Origin: Acidimicrobiaceae bacterium
Lineage (GTDB): Bacteria; Actinomycetota; Acidimicrobiia; Acidimicrobiales; Aldehydirespiratoraceae
Assembly (NCBI GenBank): GCA_002694825.1
Contig: NZNH01000080.1
Location: 76,750 to 108,947, forward strand
DNA: 32,198 bases
Direction: 5' to 3'
Shown here: positions 7,559 to 14,810 of the stretch, piece after piece
Numbering within the stretch: the first letter of the stretch is position 1
How the letters are laid out: each line of letters starts with the position of its first letter
Position numbers and translations under genes: made by a program
Notes under the pieces: model-generated
Databases searched by the model: none
What the model saw: the letters and a program-made list of their open reading frames with translations, nothing else
Told to the model about the DNA's origin: nothing

Positions 7559-8952
7559 TTCCCTCCTCGCCGCTGCCTTCCTTGACCGGGAGTTCATCGG
7601 CCGACGGTGGGGGTGGTCGGCCGGCGCCGCTTCGACGCCGCGTCAGCCTATCGGTCGCCTTCGTGGCGCTCCTCGTCGGGGCACTGTCCGCCATGAGCCC
7701 CGCTCGGGCCCAGAACCAGGCGCAGGATACGACCAACGAGCCACTCGTTTTCGACGTGGTGCAAATCTCCGGGTTCGTCGATCGCATCGTGGCCGACTTC
7801 ATCGAGACGTCGATTGACAACGCCGAAGCCAGCGGAAGTGGCGGCCTGATTCTTCAGGTCAACAGCACCCGGGCGGTCATCTCCGACGAGCGCGTGGTCG
7901 AACTCGCCGAGAAGATCAGCGAGGCCGAGGTGCCGATCTATGCCTGGGTCGGGCCATCCGGTGCCGATGCCCGAGGAACGGTCGCACAGTTGATCGCGGC
8001 AACCGACGAAATCGGTGTCGCCGTCGGTGCCGAGTTCGGTGATACGGGCGAACTCGTCATCCCTGAGTCGCTGCTGATGCCGGCGTTCGTCGAGGTCGCC
8101 GAGTCCCTGCGTGAGAACACCGTCGATGAGGAGACCGTCATCACCTTCGGTCTCGCCGACCGAGACTCGCCGACCCTCGCCTTCTTCGCCCTCGATCTAC
8201 CCGGCTTTGCCTCCGAGATCGACACCAGCGGCGATGAAGCTGTGCGTGTGCCCGTCTCGCCGGTGCGCTTCTCGAAGCTGTCGCTCTTCGACGGTTGGAT
8301 GCACACGTTCGCCAGCCCGGCGATGACCTACCTGCTGTTCCTGATCGGGGCGGCGTTGTTGATCTTCGAGTTCTACACCGCCGGTGTCGGTATCGCCGGG
8401 GTGCTCGGCGCAGGCTGCTTCGTCATCGGCTGTTATGGCCTTGATGTCCTGCCGACTCGCCCCTGGGCGCTGGCACTGCTGATCATCGCCATGCTCGGCT
8501 ATGCGGTTGATGTCCAGACCGGGGTGGCCCAACTGTGGTCGGTGATCGCCACGGCGTGTCTTGTTGTGGGTTCGCTGTTCCTGTTCGATGGGTTTGCGAT
8601 CTCATGGATCACCTTGCTCGCCGGCATCATCGGCATCTCGGTGTCGATGATCTCGGGCATGCCGGCCATGATCCGCACGCGGTTCGGCACACCGACGATC
8701 GGTCGCGAGTGGATGATCGGCACGATGGGCGAGGCCGCGGAGGACATCAAGCGGGAGGGTGTCGTCACGATCGACGGCGCACCCTGGAAGGCGCGTGTCA
8801 ATCGCACCACGCCGATCGCTAAAGGAGATCTGGTTCGGGTCGTCGCCATCGAGGGGCTCTATCTCGAGATCGAACCCGAGGAGGGTGGCGCCCGCGACTA
8901 TCGCGAGATGCGCGGCAATCGCGGCGACGATACCGACACTGACGCCAACTGA
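7534..8952 (+). CDS. NfeD-like membrane protein with degenerate ClpP-type domain
   Basis: 472 residues from the ATG at 7534. A Gly/Ser/Pro-rich start is followed by a signal segment SLSVAFVALLVGALSAMSPARA (38-59), a ClpP/SppA-like domain (about 70-240), four to five membrane segments (about 265-385, e.g. TYLLFLIGAALLIFEFYTAGVGIAGVLGAG), and a C-terminal NfeD OB-fold (about 400-455). In the protease-like domain the segment VGPSGADARGTVAQLIAA aligns with PSGARAASAG of active NfeD proteases; the Ser nucleophile position is Gly148, so proteolysis is unlikely. NfeD proteins are associated with stomatin-like partners, none of which is seen here. The start is uncertain: neither the ATG, which overlaps the divergent ArsA gene by 25 bases, nor a TTG at 7582 has a clear ribosome site. 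Confidence 0.82.
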   Translation: MRRNGRDAFPSSPLPSLTGSSSADGGGGRPAPLRRRVSLSVAFVALLVGALSAMSPARAQNQAQDTTNEPLVFDVVQISGFVDRIVADFIETSIDNAEASGSGGLILQVNSTRAVISDERVVELAEKISEAEVPIYAWVGPSGADARGTVAQLIAATDEIGVAVGAEFGDTGELVIPESLLMPAFVEVAESLRENTVDEETVITFGLADRDSPTLAFFALDLPGFASEIDTSGDEAVRVPVSPVRFSKLSLFDGWMHTFASPAMTYLLFLIGAALLIFEFYTAGVGIAGVLGAGCFVIGCYGLDVLPTRPWALALLIIAMLGYAVDVQTGVAQLWSVIATACLVVGSLFLFDGFAISWITLLAGIIGISVSMISGMPAMIRTRFGTPTIGREWMIGTMGEAAEDIKREGVVTIDGAPWKARVNRTTPIAKGDLVRVVAIEGLYLEIEPEEGGARDYREMRGNRGDDTDTDAN

Positions 8953-9035
8953 TCGTCGTACACCGTTCGCGACGTTGCCTGGGGTGTTTCAGGCGCACAG
9001 GGGGCATGGAACAGCCTGAGTTGTACTGAAAGAAG

Positions 9036-9062
9036 TACATACGCACGTTCTGTGGCCGATAA
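9036..9062 (+). promoter_or_regulatory. FliA/WhiG-type promoter candidate upstream of whiB
   Basis: TACA at 9036-9039, a 15-base spacer, then GCCGATAA at 9055-9062. The known consensus of the FliA/WhiG (sigma-28) class is TAAA-N15-GCCGATAA, so the -10 matches 8 of 8 and the -35 matches 3 of 4 at exact spacing. A second similar element, GCTGATAA, lies at 9106-9113 but has no -35 partner. Transcription from the first would give about an 80-base leader before the WhiB ATG. Confidence 0.5.
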
Positions 9063-9095
9063 GGGCTCGAATCTCACTTAAAACGTTTGTGGCTA

Positions 9096-9119
9096 ACGAC
9101 ACAAGCTGATAAGTCGTTG
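9096..9119. promoter_or_regulatory. Inverted repeat AACGAC/GTCGTT in the whiB leader
   Basis: AACGAC (9096-9101) and GTCGTT (9114-9119) form a perfect 6-base inverted repeat with a 12-base centre that contains the second GCTGATAA element. It lies 32 bases before the WhiB start. It may be an operator or an mRNA hairpin. The rest of the 199-base gap 8953-9151 holds a smaller repeat, GTACT/AGTAC at about 9023-9038, and no gene. Confidence 0.3.
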
Positions 9120-9151
9120 TGAGACGTTGGGAGTCTTCGTCAGGAGTTGGT

Positions 9152-9406
9152 ATGGCGCTCATCACCAGTCAGGCGGAATGGCAGCTCAAGGCAGCATGCC
9201 GCGGACCACAAGCTGCCGTCTTCTTCCCGCCCACCGCCCCGGAGCGTCGCGACGAGAAGCGATTCCGCGAAACGATCGCCAAAGGGATCTGTAAAGAGTG
9301 CTGCGTCCGCGACGAATGCCTCGACTACGCGATGAAGATTCGTGAGCCGCACGGCATCTGGGGCGGCCTCTCCGAGACCGAGCGCCGGCACCTCGCCAAC
9401 GCCTGA
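9152..9406 (+). CDS. WhiB-family iron-sulfur transcription regulator (WhiB4-like by context)
   Basis: 84 residues from the ATG at 9152, preceded by AGGAG at good spacing. The four cluster cysteines are Cys16, Cys47, Cys50 and Cys56 (AAC...GICKECCVRDEC), the WhiB C-Xn-C-X2-C-X5-C pattern; an additional Cys51 replaces the usual Pro of the CPV motif. The GIWGG turn (68-72) and a short basic tail (ETERRHLANA) follow. WhiB proteins bind a redox- and NO-sensitive [4Fe-4S] cluster and act with the primary sigma factor. Proximity to the paired ArsA ATPases resembles whiB4 of Mycobacterium. Convergent with selB 23 bases downstream. Confidence 0.92.
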   Translation: MALITSQAEWQLKAACRGPQAAVFFPPTAPERRDEKRFRETIAKGICKECCVRDECLDYAMKIREPHGIWGGLSETERRHLANA

Positions 9407-9429
9407 ACCGTCGTCGCTCGGCGGGCTGC

Positions 9430-11148
9430 TCAGCCCTGGGGCAGGCGCGGCCCGGCGATCCGGAGATCACCGCGACGACGGGTCACGCCCGTCTCGTCGA
9501 GTCGGGTGATCAACGGGATCGCGAACTTGCGCGTGGTGCCCCACGCATCGCGGGCCTCGGCGACGGTGATTCCGTCGGGTTGGTCGGCCAACAGCCGAGC
9601 CACGACCCGGGCCGCCTCGTCGATGGCGCTCGCTGCGAAGACCACACCACCTTCCTGCACAAGCGCGCCGCGGCGGACGAGTTCGCGAATCTCGGCCGGG
9701 TCGGCGTCGTCGAGCTCCGGCGGCGCAAACGGATCGGCTTCGAGCCGGGCGACCAGATCGCTGTCGGCCAAGACGTCGGTCGAGCCGGCGGCCCGGGCCC
9801 GTGCCCCATCGATGGTGATGTCGTCGAGCGCCTCGAGCACGGCTCGCTCGAACTCGTCGAGTGGAGCAATCTCGAGTCCGAGATCCCCTGCGTCCGCCAC
9901 GGCCTTGCGGAGTTCGTCGACGGTGGCGCCCAAGGCGGCGGGATCGACCGCCCACCGGCCGACGTCGGGCGCTCGGAGTTCGCCGGTGAGTCGGCGCAGG
10001 TGGTCGACGTCGACGCGGCCCCGTTCACGGACCACCCGCTCGACGTCGCGATCGGGTTTCGCCCGCGACGCCGGAACGACCGGATCGACGTCGAGGATCT
10101 CGCCGCCGCCGAGCGTGACACCCTGACCCGACTCGCGGAGGATGAAGCGGTCGCCGGGCACGAGCGGGAGGCCGATCGGCAGATGCATCCGGACCGCTCC
10201 GGTGGCTCCCGGTTCGATCGCATCGGGGCCGAGCACGCGAACGCGAACGGGATGCTCGCCTGAACCGAGGTAGAGCAGGTGCGCCCCGCGCCGAGTCACT
10301 GGCCGGTCGAGCGATTCGAGCACTCGAAGACTGGCGTCGACCGTGCGGGTGACATGCCAGTCGTCAGGCCGCACGAGCACGTCACCGCGTCGGAGCTGGT
10401 CGTGGGAGACGCCGGAGAGGTTGGCGGCGACGCGGTTGCCGGGGCCGACCTTCGTGCGGTCGGCGTACTGACTCTGCAACGCCCGCACTCGGACGGCGGC
10501 GTGCTGCGGTAGGACGGACAGCTCGTCTTCAATCCGCACCATCCCGCCGGTGAGCGTGCCGGTGACGACCGTGCCGGCGCCCTTGGCCGCGAACACGCGG
10601 TCGATCCAGAGGCGGGGCTTCTTGTCATCCCTCGCCGTGGGAGTGACGTCGAGGAGTTGATCGAGCGCCGTGTTGAGGTCATCGATGCCGTGCCCCTCGA
10701 TTGCGTCGACGGGCACGATGGGTGCGTCGGCCAGGAAGGTGCCCTCGGTCCGGTCGGCGATCTCCATCTGGGCGATCGTGGCCAGTTCATCGTCGACGTG
10801 GCCGACCTTGGTCAGCGCGACGATGCCGTGGCGGATGCCGAGCAGGCTGAGGATGCGAAGGTGCTCCTCGCTTTGGGGTTTCCAGCCCTCGGTTGCGGCG
10901 ACGACGAAGATGCATGCGTCGACACCGCCGACGCCGGCGAGCATGTTCTTGAGAAAGCGGACGTGGCCGGGCACGTCGATGAACGAGATGCCACGACCCG
11001 ATGGCAGTTTCGTCCCGGCAAACCCGAGGTCGATGGTCAGGCCACGAGCCTTTTCCTCCTCGAGCCGATCCGGGTCGGTGCCGGTGAGTGCTTTGATCAG
11101 GGTGGACTTGCCGTGGTCGACGTGACCGGCGGTGGCGACGACGTGCAT
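9430..11148 (-). CDS. selB: Selenocysteine-specific elongation factor SelB
   Basis: 572 residues. Delivers selenocysteyl-tRNA(Sec) to the ribosome at UGA codons marked by a SECIS element. The GTPase domain begins MHVVATAGHVDHGKSTLIKALTGTDPDRLEEEKARGLTIDLGFA, the SelB signature; G3 is DVPGH, G4 LTKVG. EF-Tu-like domains follow (AAKGAGTVVTGTLTGG ...), then winged-helix repeats in the C-terminal part (e.g. FERAVLEALDD, VTRRRGDLRIAGPR). It is slightly shorter than E. coli SelB (614). The open frame continues 195 codons upstream through selA but this is a shadow; the start is fixed by the motif. Its ATG overlaps the selA stop by one base (TGATG), so both are coupled. Confidence 0.95.
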   Translation of the reverse strand: MHVVATAGHVDHGKSTLIKALTGTDPDRLEEEKARGLTIDLGFAGTKLPSGRGISFIDVPGHVRFLKNMLAGVGGVDACIFVVAATEGWKPQSEEHLRILSLLGIRHGIVALTKVGHVDDELATIAQMEIADRTEGTFLADAPIVPVDAIEGHGIDDLNTALDQLLDVTPTARDDKKPRLWIDRVFAAKGAGTVVTGTLTGGMVRIEDELSVLPQHAAVRVRALQSQYADRTKVGPGNRVAANLSGVSHDQLRRGDVLVRPDDWHVTRTVDASLRVLESLDRPVTRRGAHLLYLGSGEHPVRVRVLGPDAIEPGATGAVRMHLPIGLPLVPGDRFILRESGQGVTLGGGEILDVDPVVPASRAKPDRDVERVVRERGRVDVDHLRRLTGELRAPDVGRWAVDPAALGATVDELRKAVADAGDLGLEIAPLDEFERAVLEALDDITIDGARARAAGSTDVLADSDLVARLEADPFAPPELDDADPAEIRELVRRGALVQEGGVVFAASAIDEAARVVARLLADQPDGITVAEARDAWGTTRKFAIPLITRLDETGVTRRRGDLRIAGPRLPQG

Positions 11149-12437
11149 CAGGTGGCGCTCGGGAGCGAGCGGAGCGCGCCGGCGACGACCTCGTCGTCGT
11201 CGGGATGGATCGTGCGCAGATCGAGCACGGTCGTCTCGCCGGCGGAGCTGTCGCCATGGTCGACTCGGGCGATGATCGGGTGGTCGAGTTCGCGCAGCGC
11301 CTCGCGCTGGTCGCCTTCGACCGCGACACCGACCGAGGGGATCTCCACGCCGGGAAGGGTGCCGCCGCCGGGCGTGGACATGACGTCGACGATCTCGCCG
11401 ACTCCGTAGGCATCGGCCCGCTCGCGGAGTTGGTCGACGGTGAGCGAGGCCATGCGCCAGAACGGGATCGCGTCGCCGTCCTCGGCCAGATAGGCGAGCG
11501 CCGTTGCCTGCAGAGCGGCCAGCACGAGCGAACCGGGCCGAAGCGCCCGGGCCAACGGATGTGCGGCGCACTTCCGCACGAGTTCGGCGTCGCCTGCGAT
11601 GATCCCAGCCTGCGGTCCCCCGAAAAGCTTGTCGCCGGAGAACATCACGAGGCCGGCCCCGCCATCGAGGGTCTGGCGAGCGGCGGGCTCGTCGGCCAGC
11701 CAGCCGGGTGGATCGCCCTTTAGCCATGGGCAACGGCTGTCGAGCAAGCCCGAGCCGATGTCAGCGACGAGCGGGGCGTTGAGCCCGGCGAGTTGGGCCG
11801 TCGTGGGCGCCTCGGTGAAACCGACGATCGTGTAGTTCGACTGGTGGACCCGCAACACAACGGCGACATCGTTGTCCGGGTCGTCGACGGCGCCGCGAAA
11901 GTCGTCGACGCGTGTGCGGTTGGTCGTGCCGACCTCGATGAGGTTGGCGCCGGACCGGGCCATCACGTCGGGGATACGGAAACCGCCGCCGATCTCGACC
12001 AGCTCGCTGCGGCTGACGGCGACGTCCCTGCCTTCGGCGAGGCCGCCGAGGCCGAGCAGAACGGCAGCGGCGCAGTTGTTGACGATGATGGCGTCTTCGG
12101 CGCCGCAGGCCTTGGCGATCAGCGCGCCGGCGGTGGCCATGCGCGAACCGCGCTGGCCGGTGGTGAGGTCGAGCTCGAGGTTGGTGTAGCGCTCGGGCTG
12201 CTCCCACGCCATCGGCGCCCGCCCGAGGTTGGTGTGCAGGATCGTGCCGGTGGCGTTGATGACGGGGCGCAGCATCCGTCGGCTCGTGGCAACTGCGATC
12301 GACCGGGCGGAATCGGGGGCACCGGCCGCAATCGCAGCTCGGGCGGCGTCGACCAGCATCGGGTGAGGAAGGCCGACGTCCGCGATTGACCGTGCCAGCT
12401 TGTCGACGGACGGGGGACGATCGGCAGGGGCACTCAT
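11148..12437 (-). CDS. selA: L-seryl-tRNA(Sec) selenium transferase SelA
   Basis: 429 residues. PLP enzyme converting seryl-tRNA(Sec) to selenocysteyl-tRNA(Sec) with selenophosphate. Visible: RPVINATGTILHTNLGRAP (57-75), LELDLTTGQRGSR, VGTTNRTRVDDF, and the PLP lysine Lys270 in FSGDKLFGGPQAG. Length matches bacterial SelA, which forms a homodecamer. It is the first gene of a selA-selB operon; the leaderless start is supported by TAAGCT 7 bases upstream of the ATG. selD, a tRNA-Sec gene and a selenoprotein were not found in the window and must lie elsewhere if the pathway works. Confidence 0.96.
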   Translation of the reverse strand: MSAPADRPPSVDKLARSIADVGLPHPMLVDAARAAIAAGAPDSARSIAVATSRRMLRPVINATGTILHTNLGRAPMAWEQPERYTNLELDLTTGQRGSRMATAGALIAKACGAEDAIIVNNCAAAVLLGLGGLAEGRDVAVSRSELVEIGGGFRIPDVMARSGANLIEVGTTNRTRVDDFRGAVDDPDNDVAVVLRVHQSNYTIVGFTEAPTTAQLAGLNAPLVADIGSGLLDSRCPWLKGDPPGWLADEPAARQTLDGGAGLVMFSGDKLFGGPQAGIIAGDAELVRKCAAHPLARALRPGSLVLAALQATALAYLAEDGDAIPFWRMASLTVDQLRERADAYGVGEIVDVMSTPGGGTLPGVEIPSVGVAVEGDQREALRELDHPIIARVDHGDSSAGETTVLDLRTIHPDDDEVVAGALRSLPSAT

Positions 12438-12444
12438 CGTTGGC

Positions 12445-12450
12445 AGCTTA
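12445..12450 (-). promoter_or_regulatory. -10 hexamer TAAGCT, leaderless start of selA
   Basis: On the minus strand TAAGCT ends 7 bases before the selA ATG at 12437. No Shine-Dalgarno sequence lies between. The gap to fxsA also has a direct repeat CTGGGACCC at 12466-12474 and 12483-12491. Confidence 0.45.
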
Positions 12451-12504
12451 GAGCGCTGGTTCCCGCTGGGACCCAGGCGCGTCTGGGACCCCGAGAGCGG
12501 GCCC

Positions 12505-12510
12505 TACGCT
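12505..12510 (+). promoter_or_regulatory. -10 hexamer TACGCT, leaderless start of fxsA
   Basis: TACGCT ends 6 bases before the GTG at 12517. It supports this start over in-frame codons further upstream that would overlap selA. Confidence 0.45.
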
Positions 12511-12516
12511 GAGGGA

Positions 12517-13023
12517 GTGTTCCGCATCCTTGCCATCCTCTTCCTCGTCGTCCCGATCCTGGAGATCTGGGTCCTGATCCGGGCAGCAGAGGTGATCGGT
12601 GGACTCAACGCGATCGCCTTGATGATCCTGATCTCGGCCGCGGCTGCGTTCCTCGTGCGCCGCGAGGGGCTCGGCTTGCTCATGCGCTTTCAGCAGCGTG
12701 TCAACGCCGGGGAGTTGCCCACCAAGGAACTGCTCGACGGCCTGCTCGTCGCGATGGCCGGCGCCTTGATGCTCACGCCGGGCTTCGTCACCGATGCGGT
12801 CGGCCTGCTGTGTCTGCTCCCACCCTCTCGGGCGATCATCCGAACCGTCCTCATCGCCCGCTTCGGGTCGCGCATGACCGTGACCGGTCCCGGCTTCGGC
12901 GGTGCGCCTGGTACCGGGTTCGGCGGTCCGGGTTTTCCTGGTGGTGAGGCGCCCGGCGACATCATCGATGTCGGCGATGCCGACTACGACCGCCCTGAAG
13001 ATCCGCCCGAACTCGAGCGCTGA
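12517..13023 (+). CDS. fxsA: FxsA family membrane protein
   Basis: 168 residues starting VFRILAILFLVVPILEIWVLIRAAEVIGG, the standard FxsA N-terminus with its first membrane helix. NAIALMILISAAAAFLVRREG, KELLDGLLVAMAGALMLTPGFVTDAVGLLCLLPPSR follow. A Gly/Pro-rich stretch (GFGGAPGTGFGGPGFPGG) and an acidic tail end the protein. FxsA of E. coli relieves phage T7 exclusion by the F plasmid when overproduced; its normal role is unknown. The last 40 bases overlap the 3' end of the convergent mrp gene. Divergent from selA across 79 bases. Confidence 0.88.
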   Translation: MFRILAILFLVVPILEIWVLIRAAEVIGGLNAIALMILISAAAAFLVRREGLGLLMRFQQRVNAGELPTKELLDGLLVAMAGALMLTPGFVTDAVGLLCLLPPSRAIIRTVLIARFGSRMTVTGPGFGGAPGTGFGGPGFPGGEAPGDIIDVGDADYDRPEDPPELER

Positions 13024-14252
13024 ACGGCGGCGGTCGCCGAGGCGGATTCCGTCGCAGCGTCGCCCGCTGGCTCGGTGCTCGACTCGTTCTCATCGAGCGC
13101 ATCGAGTGCAGCCATTGCGGCGTCGAGCATACGAGCACTGCAGCCGGCCATTTCGACCGGTGGCACATACTCCTCGGCGAGCACCCGGGCGATCGCCCGG
13201 AGCTGCTCGGCCGCAGGTGTCTCGCCGAGCGCAGCGGGATCGCCCTGGTCGCCGTTGACGCTGACCGCCGGCTCAATCGGGACCTGCCCGAGCAAAGGCG
13301 CACCGATGTCGTCGGCGAGCTGCTGGCCGCCACCCTCACCGAAGAGCGAGTGGCGCGAACCATCGGGCGCCACGAACTCGCTCATGTTCTCGATGACACC
13401 GACGATTCGCAGATAGTTCTTCGCTCCCATGTCGGCGACGCGGGCAGCGACCTTCTGGGCGTTGAGCGCCGGTGTTGTGACGATCAACATCTCGGCCCGG
13501 GGCAGCATCTTGGCGAGGCCCATCTGCACATCGCCGGTGCCGGGCGGCATGTCGATCAGGAGGTAGTCGAGATCGCTCGGCCAGGCGACGTCCTGACAGA
13601 AGTGCTGAACGGCACGGTTGAGCATGAGGCCGCGCCACATGAGGGCGGAGTTCTCCTGGTCGACGAGGAAGCCCATCGACACGACTTCCAGGCGGCCCGT
13701 GCCGATCTCGCGCACGAGTGGCTGGATCTTGCCGTCCTTGGAGACAAGGTCACCGTCGACGCCGAGCATGCGCGGGACCGAGAAGCCCCAGATGTCGGCG
13801 TCCATCACCCCGACGGCGTACCCCTGCTCGGCGAGTGCCGCAGCCAGGTTGGTGGTGATCGACGATTTGCCGACACCGCCCTTCCCGGAGGCGACCATCA
13901 CGACCTTGGTGGTCGAAGGAATGCTCGTATCGGGCGCGTTCTGGCTGACGTTGAAGCGGGCCTTGGCCATCGCCTCGGACCGTTCGTCCTGGGTGAGCTC
14001 GCCCCAGTCGATCGTGACCCGGGTGACCCCGGGCAACGAGGTCAGTCGAGCGCGGATGTCCTTTTGGATCTGGGCGCGCAGGGGGCAGCCGCTTGTGGTG
14101 AGGTCGATCTGGAGACGGATCCATCCGTCGTCGGTGACGGTGGCGCCCTTGGCCATGCCGAGTTCGACGATGTCGCTTCCGAGTTCGGGGTCGATCACGC
14201 CACGCATCAAACCCATGACGTAGTCGGGGGTGGGGGGAGACGTCGTGGCCAC
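12984..14252 (-). CDS. mrp: Mrp/ApbC-family Fe-S cluster carrier ATPase
   Basis: 422 residues from the GTG at 14252. Residues 1-100 form a DUF59/MIP18-like domain (VMGLMRGVIDPELGSDIVELGM ... SGCPLRAQIQKDIRARLTSLPGV); the ATPase domain follows with P-loop VASGKGGVGKSSITTNLAAALAEQG, ADIWGFSVPRMLG and LLIDMPPGTGDVQMGL. This is the Mrp/NBP35 carrier that loads Fe-S clusters onto client proteins. The CxxC cluster motif usually found near NMS in the C-terminal part is missing (ENMSEFVAPDGSRHSLFG), which is uncommon and could alter cluster binding. A low-complexity Ser/Ala/Glu tail of about 45 residues overlaps the 3' end of fxsA. It is divergent from the A-type Fe-S carrier gene. Confidence 0.92.
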   Translation of the reverse strand: MATTSPPTPDYVMGLMRGVIDPELGSDIVELGMAKGATVTDDGWIRLQIDLTTSGCPLRAQIQKDIRARLTSLPGVTRVTIDWGELTQDERSEAMAKARFNVSQNAPDTSIPSTTKVVMVASGKGGVGKSSITTNLAAALAEQGYAVGVMDADIWGFSVPRMLGVDGDLVSKDGKIQPLVREIGTGRLEVVSMGFLVDQENSALMWRGLMLNRAVQHFCQDVAWPSDLDYLLIDMPPGTGDVQMGLAKMLPRAEMLIVTTPALNAQKVAARVADMGAKNYLRIVGVIENMSEFVAPDGSRHSLFGEGGGQQLADDIGAPLLGQVPIEPAVSVNGDQGDPAALGETPAAEQLRAIARVLAEEYVPPVEMAGCSARMLDAAMAALDALDENESSTEPAGDAATESASATAAVQRSSSGGSSGRS

Positions 14253-14259
14253 GTCAATC

Positions 14260-14265
14260 AGGATA
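14260..14265 (-). promoter_or_regulatory. -10 hexamer TATCCT, leaderless start of mrp
   Basis: On the minus strand TATCCT ends 7 bases before the GTG at 14252, with no Shine-Dalgarno sequence. It fixes the start of the DUF59 domain against a much longer open frame. Confidence 0.5.
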
Positions 14266-14349
14266 GGCGTCGTGTGGCTGGCCGAAAGCGGCCAAGCAGA
14301 TTCGCGTCGCTTGGGGTCGGCCCACTTCCACCAACCGAAGACAGACCGA

Positions 14350-14355
14350 TACACT
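14350..14355 (+). promoter_or_regulatory. Possible -10 of the A-type Fe-S carrier gene
   Basis: TACACT fits TAnnnT and would give a 5' leader of about 50 bases ending in the AGGAGGAA ribosome site. It lies inside a small palindrome CCGATACACTCGG. The -35 region (TTCCAC at 14326) is weak. Confidence 0.3.
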
Positions 14356-14411
14356 CGGAGTTCACGGTTCGACGGTCCCGTCGCATCTCCGTCCTTCAGG
14401 AGGAACCCACC

Positions 14412-14732
14412 ATGATCATGCTCACTGACAACGCCGCTTCGAAGGTCAACGAGCTCATCAGCGCCGAAGGTGAAGACGGACTCGCCCTGCGCGTGGCCGT
14501 CCGCCCCGGGGGCTGCTCGGGCTTCTCCTACGAGATGTACTTCGACACCGATCGCGCCGCCGACGACATCACCAAGGACTTCGGTGGCGTCGACGTCGTC
14601 GTCGATCCCCAGTCGGCCCAGCTGCTCGAGGGTGCAACCCTCGACTACAAGGACGGCCTCCAGGACGCCGGCTTCTCGATCGACAACCCCAACGCCCAGC
14701 GCACCTGCGGCTGTGGCCAGTCGTTCAGCTGA
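14412..14732 (+). CDS. erpA: A-type iron-sulfur carrier (IscA/ErpA/SufA family)
   Basis: 106 residues, MIMLTDNAASKVNELISAEGEDGLALRVAVRPGGCSGFSYEMYFD ... RTCGCGQSFS. The three conserved cysteines are in GGCSGF and the C-terminal CGC motif; they carry a transient [2Fe-2S] or [4Fe-4S] cluster for delivery to client proteins. AGGAGGAA 7 bases before the ATG is one of the best ribosome sites in the window. It is divergent from mrp, so two steps of Fe-S delivery share one intergenic region of 159 bases. A strong terminator follows. The symbol is by family; IscA, SufA and ErpA cannot be told apart from sequence alone here. Confidence 0.92.
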   Translation: MIMLTDNAASKVNELISAEGEDGLALRVAVRPGGCSGFSYEMYFDTDRAADDITKDFGGVDVVVDPQSAQLLEGATLDYKDGLQDAGFSIDNPNAQRTCGCGQSFS

Positions 14733-14766
14733 ACCTGATTCCGGCGATCGGGCCACGGCCCTGACG

Positions 14767-14800
14767 AACGCCCTGCTTCGGCGGGGCGTTTGTCGTTTTT
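14767..14800 (+). terminator. Rho-independent terminator after the A-type carrier gene
   Basis: AACGCCCTGC, a TTCG tetraloop and GCGGGGCGTT (14767-14790, ten pairs, one G-T) are followed by TTGTCGTTTTT. It ends 11 bases before the stop of the convergent lipoprotein gene and may serve both strands in part. Confidence 0.75.
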
Positions 14801-14810
14801 CGACCGCTGA

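Noticed and set aside
11149..11733. A 195-codon extension upstream of SelB in the same frame
   Set aside because: It lies inside selA in another frame and has shadow-like composition; the GHVDHGKS motif must be near the N-terminus in SelB.
14253..14756. A 168-codon extension upstream of the Mrp protein
   Set aside because: It crosses the erpA gene in antisense, and the TATCCT promoter plus the DUF59 domain fix the start at 14252.
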